Below, piece after piece: positions 51,327 to 60,034 of a DNA stretch of 64,000 bases (its first letter is position 1; each line of letters begins with the position of its first letter). Both the position numbers and the translations under genes were made by a program. Source of the stretch: Segetibacter sp. (lineage in GTDB: Bacteria; Bacteroidota; Bacteroidia; Chitinophagales; Chitinophagaceae); contig JAQBNO010000032.1 of NCBI GenBank assembly GCA_028288485.1, positions 51,296-115,295 of the forward strand, written 5' to 3'. The notes beneath the pieces are model-generated. The model saw only the letters and a program-made list of their open reading frames with translations, had not been told where the DNA came from and did not search any database.

Positions 51327-52409
51327 ATGAAAAAGGCGTTGTTTTCTTTTAGTTGTATTCTTTTTGTTTTTTACACAACCGCGCAGGCGAAAATGGATTT
51401 CGAAAAGTACGACCCGCCATCTACGTTGATTGTTCCTGAACATAAAGTAACAAGGGCAAAGTTTCCTTTTATTGACGTGCACAACCACCAGTTTAACATG
51501 CCTAAGCAAAACCTTGATGGCCTGGTTAAAGACATGGATAGACTGAACATGGCTGTGATGGTAAACCTAAGCGGGCAAAACGGGGATGTTTTAAAACAAT
51601 CAATCACCAATATAAGATCAAATGCGCCAAAACGGTTTATAGTATTTGCCAACATAAATTTTGACGGAATAGGAGAAGTTAACTGGATAGCCAACGCAGT
51701 AAAGCAACTGGAAGAAGACGTAAAGAACGGGGCCAATGGTTTAAAGATCTATAAAAGCCTCGGCTTTTCGGTAAAGGATAATACAGGAAAAAGAGTAGCA
51801 GTAGATGATGCAAGGCTTGACGCTATTTGGAAGAAATGTGGCGAACTGAAAATTCCGGTGATCATTCATACTGCCGATCCAAAGCCTTTTTGGGATACTG
51901 TTAATGAACGCAATGAAAGATGGCTAGAGCTTGTAACACATCCAGGCAGGAAAAGAAGCGCTACAGATCCCGAACCCTTTGAGCAACTTATTGAAGAGCA
52001 GCACCGCATGTTCAGGAAGCATCGCGGAACTACTTTTATTGCAGCTCACTTTGGATGGTATGCTAATGACCTGGTTAAGCTTTCTCAGTTAATGGATGAA
52101 ATGCCAAACGTAGTGGTTGAATTCGGGGCGGTGATCGCAGAACTGGGCCGGCAGCCAAAAGCAGCCAGAGCATTTTTTACAAAATACCAGGACAGGATCT
52201 TGTTTGGAAAAGACAGTTGGGTCCCGGATGAATATGCAACCTACTTCAGGGTGTTGGAAACAGAAGATGAATACTTTCCTTACCATAAAAAGTACCACGC
52301 CTTTTGGCGAATGTATGGAATGGGATTACCCGACGAAATACTTAGAAAAGTGTATTATAAAAACGCTTTAAGGATTGTCCCTAACATCGATAAATCATTA
52401 TTTCCTTAA
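51327..52409 (+). CDS. Exported amidohydrolase-family protein
   Basis: A 360-residue TIM-barrel metal-dependent hydrolase of the amidohydrolase_2 group. Signal peptide MKKALFSFSCILFVFYTTAQ; metal-site motif DVHNHQF near residue 50; further ligands His in VIIHTADPKPF, His in FIAAHFGW and Asp in ILFGKDSW. The enzyme is probably periplasmic, hydrolysing or decarboxylating an unknown small molecule. The open frame extends seven codons upstream from a TTG, but the ATG at 51327 starts the signal. Monocistronic, followed by a decayed gene on the other strand. Confidence 0.87.
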   Translation: MKKALFSFSCILFVFYTTAQAKMDFEKYDPPSTLIVPEHKVTRAKFPFIDVHNHQFNMPKQNLDGLVKDMDRLNMAVMVNLSGQNGDVLKQSITNIRSNAPKRFIVFANINFDGIGEVNWIANAVKQLEEDVKNGANGLKIYKSLGFSVKDNTGKRVAVDDARLDAIWKKCGELKIPVIIHTADPKPFWDTVNERNERWLELVTHPGRKRSATDPEPFEQLIEEQHRMFRKHRGTTFIAAHFGWYANDLVKLSQLMDEMPNVVVEFGAVIAELGRQPKAARAFFTKYQDRILFGKDSWVPDEYATYFRVLETEDEYFPYHKKYHAFWRMYGMGLPDEILRKVYYKNALRIVPNIDKSLFP

Positions 52410-52480
52410 ATAAAATCGCTGATTATTATTGGTCGTGAAATTTTGACAACTGCTAACCCAATAGTCCGCGTTCTTATGTC

Positions 52481-52833
52481 CTATTTCCTTTTAAACCTGA
52501 TCTCCATACGCTTAAATTCATTGCCGTGCTCGGTCATAAACATTTGCATTAACTGCGTATTTGAATCTATTTCTTTTCCTGAAACAGGATCTGTTGATTT
52601 TCCTTCAAATGTGATAGATCCGGAAGGTTCATCCCGGGAGCCTTCCATAAACATAATTCCTGTTCCATATTCTCGATCCAACTGCTTACGAACACCTTTT
52701 TAGCATTGTCGTAGCCAACGATACTCTTGCCTTCTAATGGCATTACACTAAAAGTTCCTGGATGTAGAGATTCCTGGTAACGCCCTCCTATGATCATTTT
52801 GTTTACTACACTTGCAACTGGTGTCTTCCACAT
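52481..52833 (-). pseudogene. Decayed DUF1579 gene
   Basis: Two overlapping minus-strand frames give the C-terminal half of a DUF1579 protein. Frame 1 (52833 to about 52680) reads VNKMIIGGRYQESLHPGTFS, then GYDNAKKVFVSSWIENM; frame 2 (about 52675 to 52481) continues with GTGIMFMEGSRDEPSGSITF, then DPVSGKEIDSNTQLMQMFMT and EFKRMEIRFKRK. Defects are a frameshift at about 52670-52685, loss of the N-terminal ~80 residues, and apparent loss of about ten residues between GKEI and DSNTQ. Intact family members are about 180 residues with unknown function. Confidence 0.85.
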
Positions 52834-52907
52834 CTATTGGTACAGGAGAAGAATATGAACAGTTGGTGAAGGTGATCAGGCAAGAGGTGTATGAAAAATA
52901 TTATTAA
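52833..52907 (+). pseudogene. Short C-terminal gene remnant
   Basis: Plus-strand frame ending at TAA 52905-52907 reads IGTGEEYEQLVKVIRQEVYE then KYY and has no start. It looks like the last 25 codons of a protein and abuts the truncated end of the DUF1579 remnant, suggesting a deletion or rearrangement junction at about 52833. Protein family not recognised. Confidence 0.35.
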
Positions 52908-52923
52908 AAATTACTGCTTTAAA

Positions 52924-53511
52924 TTATAACCTTATAATATCAAATATAAATATAGGCCGTTCAAAATACTGGTCATCTTCAGGTCGGTTGTAGATTAATT
53001 TCACTATATCCATTCCTTTTACCACTTTACCAAAAGCTGCGTAGCCCTGTTTGTCAGGGTTATTTTCTCCTCCATAATCAAAGCCCGGTTGGTCACCAAG
53101 GCAAATGAAAAACTCGCTGGTTGCACTACCCGGTTCAACTCTCGCCAATGATATAACACCGTCTTCATGTAAGATGCCTGTCTGCTCCGTTGTTTCATGT
53201 GGTATTCTTGGTAAGGCTGTAGCCACTTGCCTTTTTGTCCTCCACAACCCACCCTGAATAAGTGTGGCTTTAAAAGCATCTGAAGGTTGATTGTCCTGGT
53301 TAAGTACCCTGTAAAAAGTGGCATTTTTATAAAGGCCCGAATCGACAATTGCCAGGAAAGCAGCCACACTCTTAGGGGCTTTATCTGCGTATAATTCCAC
53401 TTCGATACTTCCAGGTCTTGTTTGAATTAAAACGTGCGGGTTTTTATATTTCTTTTGTGAACATGAAAAGAGTATCAGGCAAAAAACGATAGCAAGATTT
53501 CGGATCCACAT
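52924..53511 (-). CDS. Cyclophilin-type peptidyl-prolyl isomerase, lipoprotein
   Basis: A 195-residue cyclophilin with a lipoprotein signal (IVFCLILFSCSQKK). The domain runs from about residue 27: VLIQTRPGSIEVELYADKAP, KNATFYRVL (catalytic Arg in FYRV), LIQGG, GVISLARVEPGSATSEFFIC, and YAAFGKVVKGMDIV. It catalyses proline cis-trans isomerisation, probably in the periplasm for folding of exported proteins. The loop between LIQGG and GVISLA is longer than in minimal cyclophilins. Monocistronic. Confidence 0.93.
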   Translation of the reverse strand: MWIRNLAIVFCLILFSCSQKKYKNPHVLIQTRPGSIEVELYADKAPKSVAAFLAIVDSGLYKNATFYRVLNQDNQPSDAFKATLIQGGLWRTKRQVATALPRIPHETTEQTGILHEDGVISLARVEPGSATSEFFICLGDQPGFDYGGENNPDKQGYAAFGKVVKGMDIVKLIYNRPEDDQYFERPIFIFDIIRL

Positions 53512-53732
53512 ACAATATTTATTAAGTGTACAAATTAGGAAGTTCTTTTTACCCTGTTGTAATTATCTCGCGGGTTTTTTGATTTCCGCTCGTAACGTTC
53601 AAATTTTTTTGAGCTGGCTTTGAATTTCTGAAGCTTCTCTAAATATTCACCTGTTTACCTGCAAGTGAGCCGAAAAGAGAAGCAGTTGCGTACGGCTTTA
53701 GTAAAGATGTATTTTAATAGTCAATAATATTA

Positions 53733-53740
53733 TAAATTTG
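53733..53740 (+). promoter_or_regulatory. Candidate -7 box of the porin gene
   Basis: TAAATTTG fits TAnnTTTG exactly, 17 bases before the ATG at 53758. The nearest -33-like word is TTTA at 53713-53716. Confidence 0.45.
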
Positions 53741-53757
53741 GTTTTAACTAATTGTTT

Positions 53758-54777
53758 ATGTTAACTCCACAGAATAAAGTTTTTATTGCTGTTATTTTTT
53801 TATTGCTATTTTTTTCCAGCCAAACTTCTTTTGGTCAACGCACTGTAATTCGGGGGTTTGTTGACGCCTATGCTTCGAGCCAGAACGGGAAGTTCGGTTT
53901 CGGGTTAGGCGAACAGGACCTTTTTATAACTTCGGAACTAAATGACCGCATTTCTTTTTTAGGTGAAAGTGTATTTAAATTTTCATTAGGGTCACCCACA
54001 TCTTTCGACGTAAGTATTGAACGCGTTGTTTTGAAGTATAATTTTCACGGAAATCATAACCTGCTTCTTGGTAAACACCATACTCCGGTTAATTACTGGA
54101 ATTATACCTACCATCACGGGCGTGTATTTTTTCCCACCATTGAAAGGCCCTTGCTTTTCGAAGCTGAAATTATACCATTACATACAACAGGATTAAGCAT
54201 CCAGGGACAGAACCTTGGAGAAAGTAAATTTGGATATGATTTTATGATCGGTAATGGATTAGGCGCTTCCGATTTAGGGGATAATGATAAACGTAAATCA
54301 ATAACTGCAGGCGTGCGTATCAGTCCTAAAGAAGGGCTGACCTTAGGTGGCACATATTACAACGACGTAATAGCACAAGGTGCAAAAATGCACGGAGGGC
54401 AAATTAATAACTGGAAAGTAAATCAAAACCTTTACAGCGGTTCCGTTGCTTATTTTGGAAAAAAATTTGAGCTTCTAGCCGAAGCATCGATTACCTCTAA
54501 TCATACAGACACCACGGGAACGAAAGAAACATTTGCAGGATACTTTTATGCAGGGTATAAAATAAAGGAGAAGTTTGTACCATACATCAGGATGGATAAC
54601 ATTAACTCGCAGTCGGGTGAAGTATATTATCACCATCCGGACAGGACTTCTTTTGTTGCCGGGTTTCGTTACGAAATCAATTACCTGTCGGTAGTCAAGC
54701 TCGAATTTCAGCATTCGAACATCTCTATGACAGGGAAGGCTGATAAAGTAATGGCTCAATTTGCAATTGGATTTTAA
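53758..54777 (+). CDS. Outer-membrane porin-like beta-barrel protein
   Basis: A 339-residue predicted outer-membrane beta-barrel. Signal peptide with a hydrophobic core (VFIAVIFLLLFFSS) cleaved near SFGQ, then alternating strands such as IRGFVDAYASS, FITSELNDRISFLGES, NLLLGKHHTPVNYWNYTYHH and FVAGFRYEINYLSV, ending in a C-terminal Phe (FAIGF). The arrangement recalls phosphate-type or general porins of Bacteroidota. It is followed after 23 bases by a PstS-like periplasmic protein, suggesting joint uptake or sensing of a small anion. The substrate is inferred only from this neighbour. ATG at 53758 is preferred over TTG at 53752. Confidence 0.78.
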   Translation: MLTPQNKVFIAVIFLLLFFSSQTSFGQRTVIRGFVDAYASSQNGKFGFGLGEQDLFITSELNDRISFLGESVFKFSLGSPTSFDVSIERVVLKYNFHGNHNLLLGKHHTPVNYWNYTYHHGRVFFPTIERPLLFEAEIIPLHTTGLSIQGQNLGESKFGYDFMIGNGLGASDLGDNDKRKSITAGVRISPKEGLTLGGTYYNDVIAQGAKMHGGQINNWKVNQNLYSGSVAYFGKKFELLAEASITSNHTDTTGTKETFAGYFYAGYKIKEKFVPYIRMDNINSQSGEVYYHHPDRTSFVAGFRYEINYLSVVKLEFQHSNISMTGKADKVMAQFAIGF

Positions 54778-54800
54778 TCAGACACCTGTAAAAACAATCC

Positions 54801-55247
54801 ATGCAAAGAACAACTTTCAAATATTATTTTGTATCCATCATCTTTCTTTTTATTTCTGCCGCATCTTTTTCCCAGGAATCTCTTATTGTTATTGGCAATC
54901 GTAAAGGACCGCCTTCGGAACTGAAAATAGGACAACTTCAGTCTATTCTTAAAGGAGAGAAACAGCGCTGGAGTGATGGAACAAAGGTGGTAATTGCGTT
55001 AATGAAAACCAATACTCCTGCAGGCACTGCAACCAGCAAAAAGGTCTTCAATATGAGTGGCGATCAGTTAAACAAATATTGGCTGGCGCTGGTTTTCCAG
55101 GGGAAAGCTGATCCGCCATCTTTTTTTAATTCGGCAAGTGAACTCGAAGCATATGTTGTTCAGACCGCGGGAGCAATCGGGATAATAGGCCAGGCGCCAA
55201 CAATAGCGCAGAAAACAATTATGGTTGATGGAAAAAGGGTGTTGTAG
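54801..55247 (+). CDS. Small PstS-like periplasmic substrate-binding protein
   Basis: A 148-residue secreted protein (signal YYFVSIIFLFISAASFSQ). The mature part resembles one lobe of phosphate-type binding proteins: LKIGQLQSILKGEKQRWSDG, AGTATSKKVFNMSGDQLNKY, WLALVFQGKADPP, and AGAIGIIGQAP near the C terminus. At about half the length of true PstS, it belongs to the compact group annotated as phosphate ABC transporter substrate-binding, seen beside porins and sensor proteins without pst genes. It is 23 bases after the porin gene. The cyclase gene lies 316 bases downstream on the same strand. Confidence 0.82.
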   Translation: MQRTTFKYYFVSIIFLFISAASFSQESLIVIGNRKGPPSELKIGQLQSILKGEKQRWSDGTKVVIALMKTNTPAGTATSKKVFNMSGDQLNKYWLALVFQGKADPPSFFNSASELEAYVVQTAGAIGIIGQAPTIAQKTIMVDGKRVL

Positions 55248-55563
55248 GTTAAGGAGGTAGGTTTAAGGGGTAGGGCAGAGGGCGGACGGCAGAAGTAAGA
55301 AGCCAGAAGCAGAAAGGAGTTTCTAATAATTTAGGAAGTAGCGTTTAGGGGAACCCCCCCTGGCAGAGGCAGCCTACCAAAGGTGTTGGCAGTAGTGGAG
55401 GGTTAATTGCAGTTAAGGCTGAGGCTGCTATCAGGTATGCCGATGAAGTGATTGCGACGCAACAATGTTTCTGGGCGTTCTGATGCTGGTACCATAAAAA
55501 TCCCCGGCTTATAGCAGTTATGAATCCTTAGAAACATCTGTGTAAAAACAACTTGGTTAAATT
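55248..55563. other. Intergenic region PstS-like to cyclase
   Basis: 316 bases, G-rich in the first half with a purine-rich stretch (GGTTTAAGGGGTAGGGCAGA). It contains one subtype B element (55446). No gene seen. Confidence 0.5.
55446..55468 (-). repeat. Dispersed element, subtype B
   Basis: Minus-strand ACATTGTTGCGTCGCAATCA, core 55454-55460, tail diverged. It lies upstream of the adenylate cyclase gene and points away from it. Confidence 0.7.
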
Positions 55564-56940
55564 ATGCGGTTAACAGTAAAGACTAAAATCTGGATGACAG
55601 TTCTTACTGTTGTGTTGATGTTTGCCTTTTTTATTCTTGTCTATTTTCCTGCTGTACAGGAGCAATACTTATTGAAGAATTACAATAAGGAAGTGCAAAA
55701 CCTGGCAAATACGGTAGCACTTGGAGTAAAAATTGCCATTACTGAAGAAAATTTTGAGGGCGTGCAGACAGCAATGGACTTTGTAAAGGAAGACCCTCAT
55801 TTGCTGTATATAAGTATGCTGCAGAAAGATACGGTTTGGAACGACGAGCATACGAAATACAAGGTGGAAACCACCGTTTTCAAGACCTTTCCAGAGTCAA
55901 TAACAGTTGATGTAGCGGCAAAATCGAACGATTCGATCATAATAAAAAAGTCTCCGTTTGTAACACCGCAAATGAGTGGAGAGATCATGTTGGGATTTAC
56001 AACGGCGGAAATTGTGCTGGCAAAAAAGCAGATAAGGTTTACTTCAATTATTGTAAGCGCGGTTGTTTTTGCAATTGGAATTATCATTGGATTTTGGCTT
56101 GCCCGCAATATTTCTGTGCCTGTACTTGCACTGCGCGATGCTGCACGCAAAGTAGGAGAGGGAGACCTTACACAAACAGTCTCAGGAACATCGAGGGACG
56201 AGATTGGAGAACTTGGGGTAGCATTTAATAAAATGGTAAATGACCTGGGTAAAGCAAGGAAGGAAGTGGAGGATCGAACGAGCGAATTAATGATAGCTAA
56301 GAAAAAAACCGATGAACTTCTCTTAAATATTCTTCCGGCAGAAACTGCAGAGGAATTAAAGGCAACCGGTTTTGCAAAAGCCAAAAATTACGAATTGGTC
56401 ACGGTGCTTTTTTCTGATTTTAAAAGGTTTTCAGAAATAAGTGAAAAAATGAAACCGGAACAATTGGTCGCCGAACTAAACTATTGTTTTAGTGCGTTCG
56501 ATTCGATAACCTATAAATATGGGATAGAGAAAATCAAAACCATTGGTGACGCTTACATGTGTGCAGGCGGCTTACCGGTGAAGAATGAAACACATGCAGC
56601 AGATACGGTGAGAGCAGCTATTGAACTAAGGCAATTTATGCACAGCTACAAATTAGAAAAGGAAGCTAAAGGTGAGGCAGCTTTTGAAATAAGAATTGGT
56701 ATACATACCGGATCTGTAGTTGCCGGGATTGTGGGCTTAAAGAAGTTTGCTTATGATATCTGGGGTAATACGGTAAACATCGCCTCGAGGATGGAAAGCA
56801 CGAGTGAACCAGGAAAAATAAATATCTCTGGCTCAACCTACGAAATAGTTAAAAGCGATTTTATTTGTTCGTGGAGAGGCAAAATAATGGCGAAAGGTAT
56901 TGGCGAACTGGACATGTATTTTGTAGAAGACGCACTGTAA
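55564..56940 (+). CDS. Membrane adenylate cyclase (class III) with periplasmic sensor and HAMP domain
   Basis: A 458-residue receptor cyclase. TM1 at about 10-28, a periplasmic sensor of about 130 residues, TM2 at about 160-180, HAMP at about 181-235, a short coiled coil, and a class III catalytic domain at about 275-455. Metal-binding Asp285 (LFSDFKRF) and Asp329 (KTIGDAYM) are present. Lys325 and Asp398 (YDIWGNTVNIASRM) are the residues that select ATP over GTP, and the transition-state Asn405 and Arg409 are present, so the product should be cAMP. An HD hydrolase gene follows after 64 bases. A PstS-like protein upstream could be its periplasmic ligand partner; that is inference. Confidence 0.93.
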   Translation: MRLTVKTKIWMTVLTVVLMFAFFILVYFPAVQEQYLLKNYNKEVQNLANTVALGVKIAITEENFEGVQTAMDFVKEDPHLLYISMLQKDTVWNDEHTKYKVETTVFKTFPESITVDVAAKSNDSIIIKKSPFVTPQMSGEIMLGFTTAEIVLAKKQIRFTSIIVSAVVFAIGIIIGFWLARNISVPVLALRDAARKVGEGDLTQTVSGTSRDEIGELGVAFNKMVNDLGKARKEVEDRTSELMIAKKKTDELLLNILPAETAEELKATGFAKAKNYELVTVLFSDFKRFSEISEKMKPEQLVAELNYCFSAFDSITYKYGIEKIKTIGDAYMCAGGLPVKNETHAADTVRAAIELRQFMHSYKLEKEAKGEAAFEIRIGIHTGSVVAGIVGLKKFAYDIWGNTVNIASRMESTSEPGKINISGSTYEIVKSDFICSWRGKIMAKGIGELDMYFVEDAL

Positions 56941-57004
56941 GATGAAGACTGATAAAGAAGACTGCCTCTAAATATATAAACTACAAGCCGTTTAAGTAAC
57001 AGCC

Positions 57005-57592
57005 ATGACATCATTCGAAGGAATTCGTAAACATGTAATTGACAGGCTAAAAAAAGAACTGTCAACTGATCTTACCTATCATAATGTAGCCCATACTTTG
57101 GACGTTTTGGAGCAGGTACATGAAATTGCGCTAAGTGAAGGTATAAAAGATGCTGAAAACCTTCTGCTTCTACAAACGGCTGCTCTCTATCACGATATCG
57201 GGTTTATTACGGTTTACACAGGTCACGAAGAAAGAAGCTGTGAAATAGTACGACACGAGTTGCCTGTATTTGGCTATACCGAAGGGCAGACCGAAACAAT
57301 TTGTAATTTAATAAAGGCTACAAAGGTTCCGCAAAAGCCACGAAATGTATTAGAGCAAATTATGTGCGATGCCGATCTCGATTATTTAGGTCGCGATGAT
57401 TTTTTTAATATCGGCACTGGTTTATACAAAGAGTTCAGGGATCAGAAAATTGTTGAAAATGACACGGAATGGAACTTATTACAAATACGATTCCTCGAAG
57501 GTCATTGTTACTTTACCAACACCTCAAAAGGGCGAAGGGAAGCGAAAAAACAAAAACATCTAGAGGTAATAAAAATAAAAATACTTACATAA
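57005..57592 (+). CDS. HD-domain phosphohydrolase
   Basis: A 195-residue HD-superfamily protein. Metal ligands are visible: His26 and His30 in YHNVAHTLDV, the His63-Asp64 pair in LYHDIGF, His74 in GHEERS, and an Asp in MCDADLDYLGR. Related small HD proteins act as nucleotide phosphohydrolases or phosphodiesterases; because it sits 64 bases after the cyclase gene, cAMP turnover is a reasonable but untested idea. Its stop overlaps the convergent cNMP-binding gene by eight bases (57585-57592). Confidence 0.87.
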   Translation: MTSFEGIRKHVIDRLKKELSTDLTYHNVAHTLDVLEQVHEIALSEGIKDAENLLLLQTAALYHDIGFITVYTGHEERSCEIVRHELPVFGYTEGQTETICNLIKATKVPQKPRNVLEQIMCDADLDYLGRDDFFNIGTGLYKEFRDQKIVENDTEWNLLQIRFLEGHCYFTNTSKGRREAKKQKHLEVIKIKILT

Positions 57593-58028
57593 TTTGTGTT
57601 TGTTCGAGCAATACGCTTCTTTTATTTATAGCTCTAAGCCGCCTGCACAGTGTTTTTAATATGCCTTTAAAAATATCAGGATTGTTCATCATGATCCTGT
57701 AAAAATCTTCCTGTTCAAGTTTTAAAAGAATGCATGGTTCTGAGGTTGTTGCGCTTGCAGAACGACTCTCAGCATCCAGTACCGACAATTCTCCTACAAT
57801 TTCATTTTCACCTAAAACTGCCAGGGTATGAGGTCCATCGTGAATTCTAATGGTACCGTTGCAAATAAAATACATACAGGTACCTGTGTCACCTTTAGAA
57901 AATAGCAGGCTGCCGGCATTCACATAAACCTCTTCAAGTACCGAGGCTAATTCCACCAATTCACTTTCCGGTGTGTTCTGGAATATCTCCGATGATTTAA
58001 GCATTAAAACCTTTTCAATCAGCAACAT
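57585..58028 (-). CDS. Cyclic nucleotide-binding domain protein
   Basis: A 147-residue protein made of one cNMP-binding beta-roll and a short C-terminal helix. The phosphate-binding cassette reads VGELSVLDAESRSASATT, with the Glu and Arg that hold the ribose and phosphate. LFSKGDTGTCMYFICNGTIR is the typical beta-roll core. There is no helix-turn-helix, so it is not a CRP-type regulator. It starts three bases after the stop of the HEAT-repeat membrane gene, so the two are an operon, and together they resemble the C-terminal part of larger transporter-HEAT-cNMP proteins. Its 3' end overlaps the HD gene. Confidence 0.92.
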   Translation of the reverse strand: MLLIEKVLMLKSSEIFQNTPESELVELASVLEEVYVNAGSLLFSKGDTGTCMYFICNGTIRIHDGPHTLAVLGENEIVGELSVLDAESRSASATTSEPCILLKLEQEDFYRIMMNNPDIFKGILKTLCRRLRAINKRSVLLEQTQIM

Positions 58029-58031
58029 TTT

Positions 58032-59774
58032 TTACTTATTTAATAGAGTTAATACATCACTTCTTGTATCATTAAAAAGCTGTTCTCCTTTCGAGCTATC
58101 TCCTTGCAGAACGTTCAATGAAAATTCCGTATTGTTTAATTTGGGCAGGATATAAATAGCAATCGATCTGGTCCATTCGCTGAAGTTTGCAACGTTATCA
58201 TTTAATACTTCTTTGATTATTGCTTCTACCCGCGAAACATCGGTTTTTGTATCAACCGTTCTCCCGGTACCGGAAATATCGATTAACTGAACCAGGGAAT
58301 ATAGGTCGGTAAAGTAATTTGCAGGAATAACAGGGGCGATTTTTTGAAGATCTTCGGAAACTTTATGGGTCTTTCCGAAGTAAATTGATTCAACGAAGCT
58401 ATCTATTCTTTTCCGATCATATAGTACAGCAAATGCTTTTACTAACACCTGGATATCGTTTCTTATTTCCGTCAGCATGGCCTGTTGTAGTAACGATAGC
58501 TCACCTATATTATTTACTTCCTGCAGGTAAGTTCCCTTATGCTTTATCTGTTCGGTTTTCTTCGTAGCCCAATCGTTAATTACACTAACTGCATCTGGTG
58601 CTGGCTTTGATTTTTTCAGCCACAAAGCGTCAATTACTTCGTTGGAATAGTTGCTTCTACTTTTTAAGAGTTCAACCAGGAAACCTGTTGAATTCTCGCC
58701 TTTTATATTGCCGGTGCTTTTAATTATTAAGCAAATTAATTCAGCAGGTAAAGCAGGGTTCCTAATGGAAGCTTTTGAAAAAACATCATCACCATAAAAG
58801 AAAATTGAACGTTTAAATGAATGATATGCTTTTTTTGATACGGTTACTTCTACAACTTCATCGAATAGTTCTGTATTTTTAATTTTTCCTGCTGTTTCTA
58901 TAGCTTTTTTATAAATCACAGGTTCATTATCTTTTAGCAAAGTTTGCAGAACTTGTGTACAGTCTTCACCCTTGTAATCAGTGATAACTTCAAGCACCAT
59001 TATCTTCTGATCAATGCTGCCGGCCGCGATCTGAATTAAGCTTTCAAACACCAGGTGTTTTGTTCCTGCATCCTGTTTTTGTAATAATCCTTTCATCGCT
59101 GCCTTTTGATATTCTACGGTATGATTCAACGGTATAGCTGCCATGTATTCATGTGTTACTGGTTCGCTGTTGAGATAGTGAAATGCTTCTACCAGTTTTG
59201 GGTTTAGATCTTCTTCCCAGGTGGCCTCAAGGTGCTGCTTAATAGCAGGCAAGGCAGTTGTAATATTATTGGCAATAATCCTTGATATAACAAAATCCCT
59301 TATTTCTGCAACTGGGTTATTTAAATGTTTTAATAACACATTTTCGTAATTACTATACCCCGACTTTTCCAGCAGATCCAATGAGTGAATAACCTCCAGG
59401 GGTTTGTTACTTTCTGTTTTGTCAACAAGAGAATTTGTGACAATCTTCTTTTTAAGAAATGTTTCTGAGCCGTTGAAATATCCCTTTTTTATTGAAGTAA
59501 TTAAAGTTTTTTTATACTCTTTTCTAACGAAGAATAGTACAATTATCCAGGCTAGTATAAGAACAGATAAAATTTTTTCTTCATCGCCTGCCGACAAGTC
59601 CTCTTTTATTTTTAGATACCAAATGAATAAAATAGCAACCGGAAGAATGAGAAAGGCTATGCCAAGGAAAAATTTAAAAGGCGAAAATTTTTTCCCCGCT
59701 GTAAAATTTTGAGTATTTGAAAAAGGCACAGGCACATTATTATTATTCATCAGTAAGCGTAAGGTTTTTTTCAA
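58032..59774 (-). CDS. Membrane-anchored HEAT-repeat protein
   Basis: A 580-residue protein with two N-terminal transmembrane helices (FFLGIAFLILPVAILFIWYL and ILSVLILAWIIVLFFV, about 33-90), a basic stretch ending with KKTLITSIKKGYF, and then about 470 residues of helical HEAT-like repeats (NNPVAEIRDFVISRIIAN; LEVITDYKGEDCTQVLQTLL; IYKKAIETAGKI). The two helices plus SIKKGYF-type junction look like the end of an ATP/ADP-translocase-like carrier that continues into HEAT repeats and a cNMP domain in larger Bacteroidota proteins. Here the carrier body is missing and the cNMP domain is a separate gene three bases downstream. The start may be Met1 or Met9. Confidence 0.75.
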   Translation of the reverse strand: MKKTLRLLMNNNNVPVPFSNTQNFTAGKKFSPFKFFLGIAFLILPVAILFIWYLKIKEDLSAGDEEKILSVLILAWIIVLFFVRKEYKKTLITSIKKGYFNGSETFLKKKIVTNSLVDKTESNKPLEVIHSLDLLEKSGYSNYENVLLKHLNNPVAEIRDFVISRIIANNITTALPAIKQHLEATWEEDLNPKLVEAFHYLNSEPVTHEYMAAIPLNHTVEYQKAAMKGLLQKQDAGTKHLVFESLIQIAAGSIDQKIMVLEVITDYKGEDCTQVLQTLLKDNEPVIYKKAIETAGKIKNTELFDEVVEVTVSKKAYHSFKRSIFFYGDDVFSKASIRNPALPAELICLIIKSTGNIKGENSTGFLVELLKSRSNYSNEVIDALWLKKSKPAPDAVSVINDWATKKTEQIKHKGTYLQEVNNIGELSLLQQAMLTEIRNDIQVLVKAFAVLYDRKRIDSFVESIYFGKTHKVSEDLQKIAPVIPANYFTDLYSLVQLIDISGTGRTVDTKTDVSRVEAIIKEVLNDNVANFSEWTRSIAIYILPKLNNTEFSLNVLQGDSSKGEQLFNDTRSDVLTLLNK

Positions 59775-60034
59775 AAGAATAATTGCTCCTCAATTATTAT
59801 TGGAAGATCAATAATGCTTTGATTAACAACATGGTTAATGAAAATAAATATAGCATTATATAAAGAATAATAAGCGAATTCACGCTAAATTAATAGTATT
59901 TCTTTCTTTAAGGCAAATGAGGGCTGTTTGATGGAGTATACAGAAATATCTGTTGGGGATAGTTGAAACAGTAATGAGATTATGCTCTTTTCTTGATCCG
60001 GTATTTTTTTGTTAGCAGGCTTTACAACTTTATT

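Noticed and set aside
57886..57892. GTGTCAC core inside the cNMP-binding gene
   Set aside because: Lacks the tail and upstream flank of the dispersed element; coding chance match.
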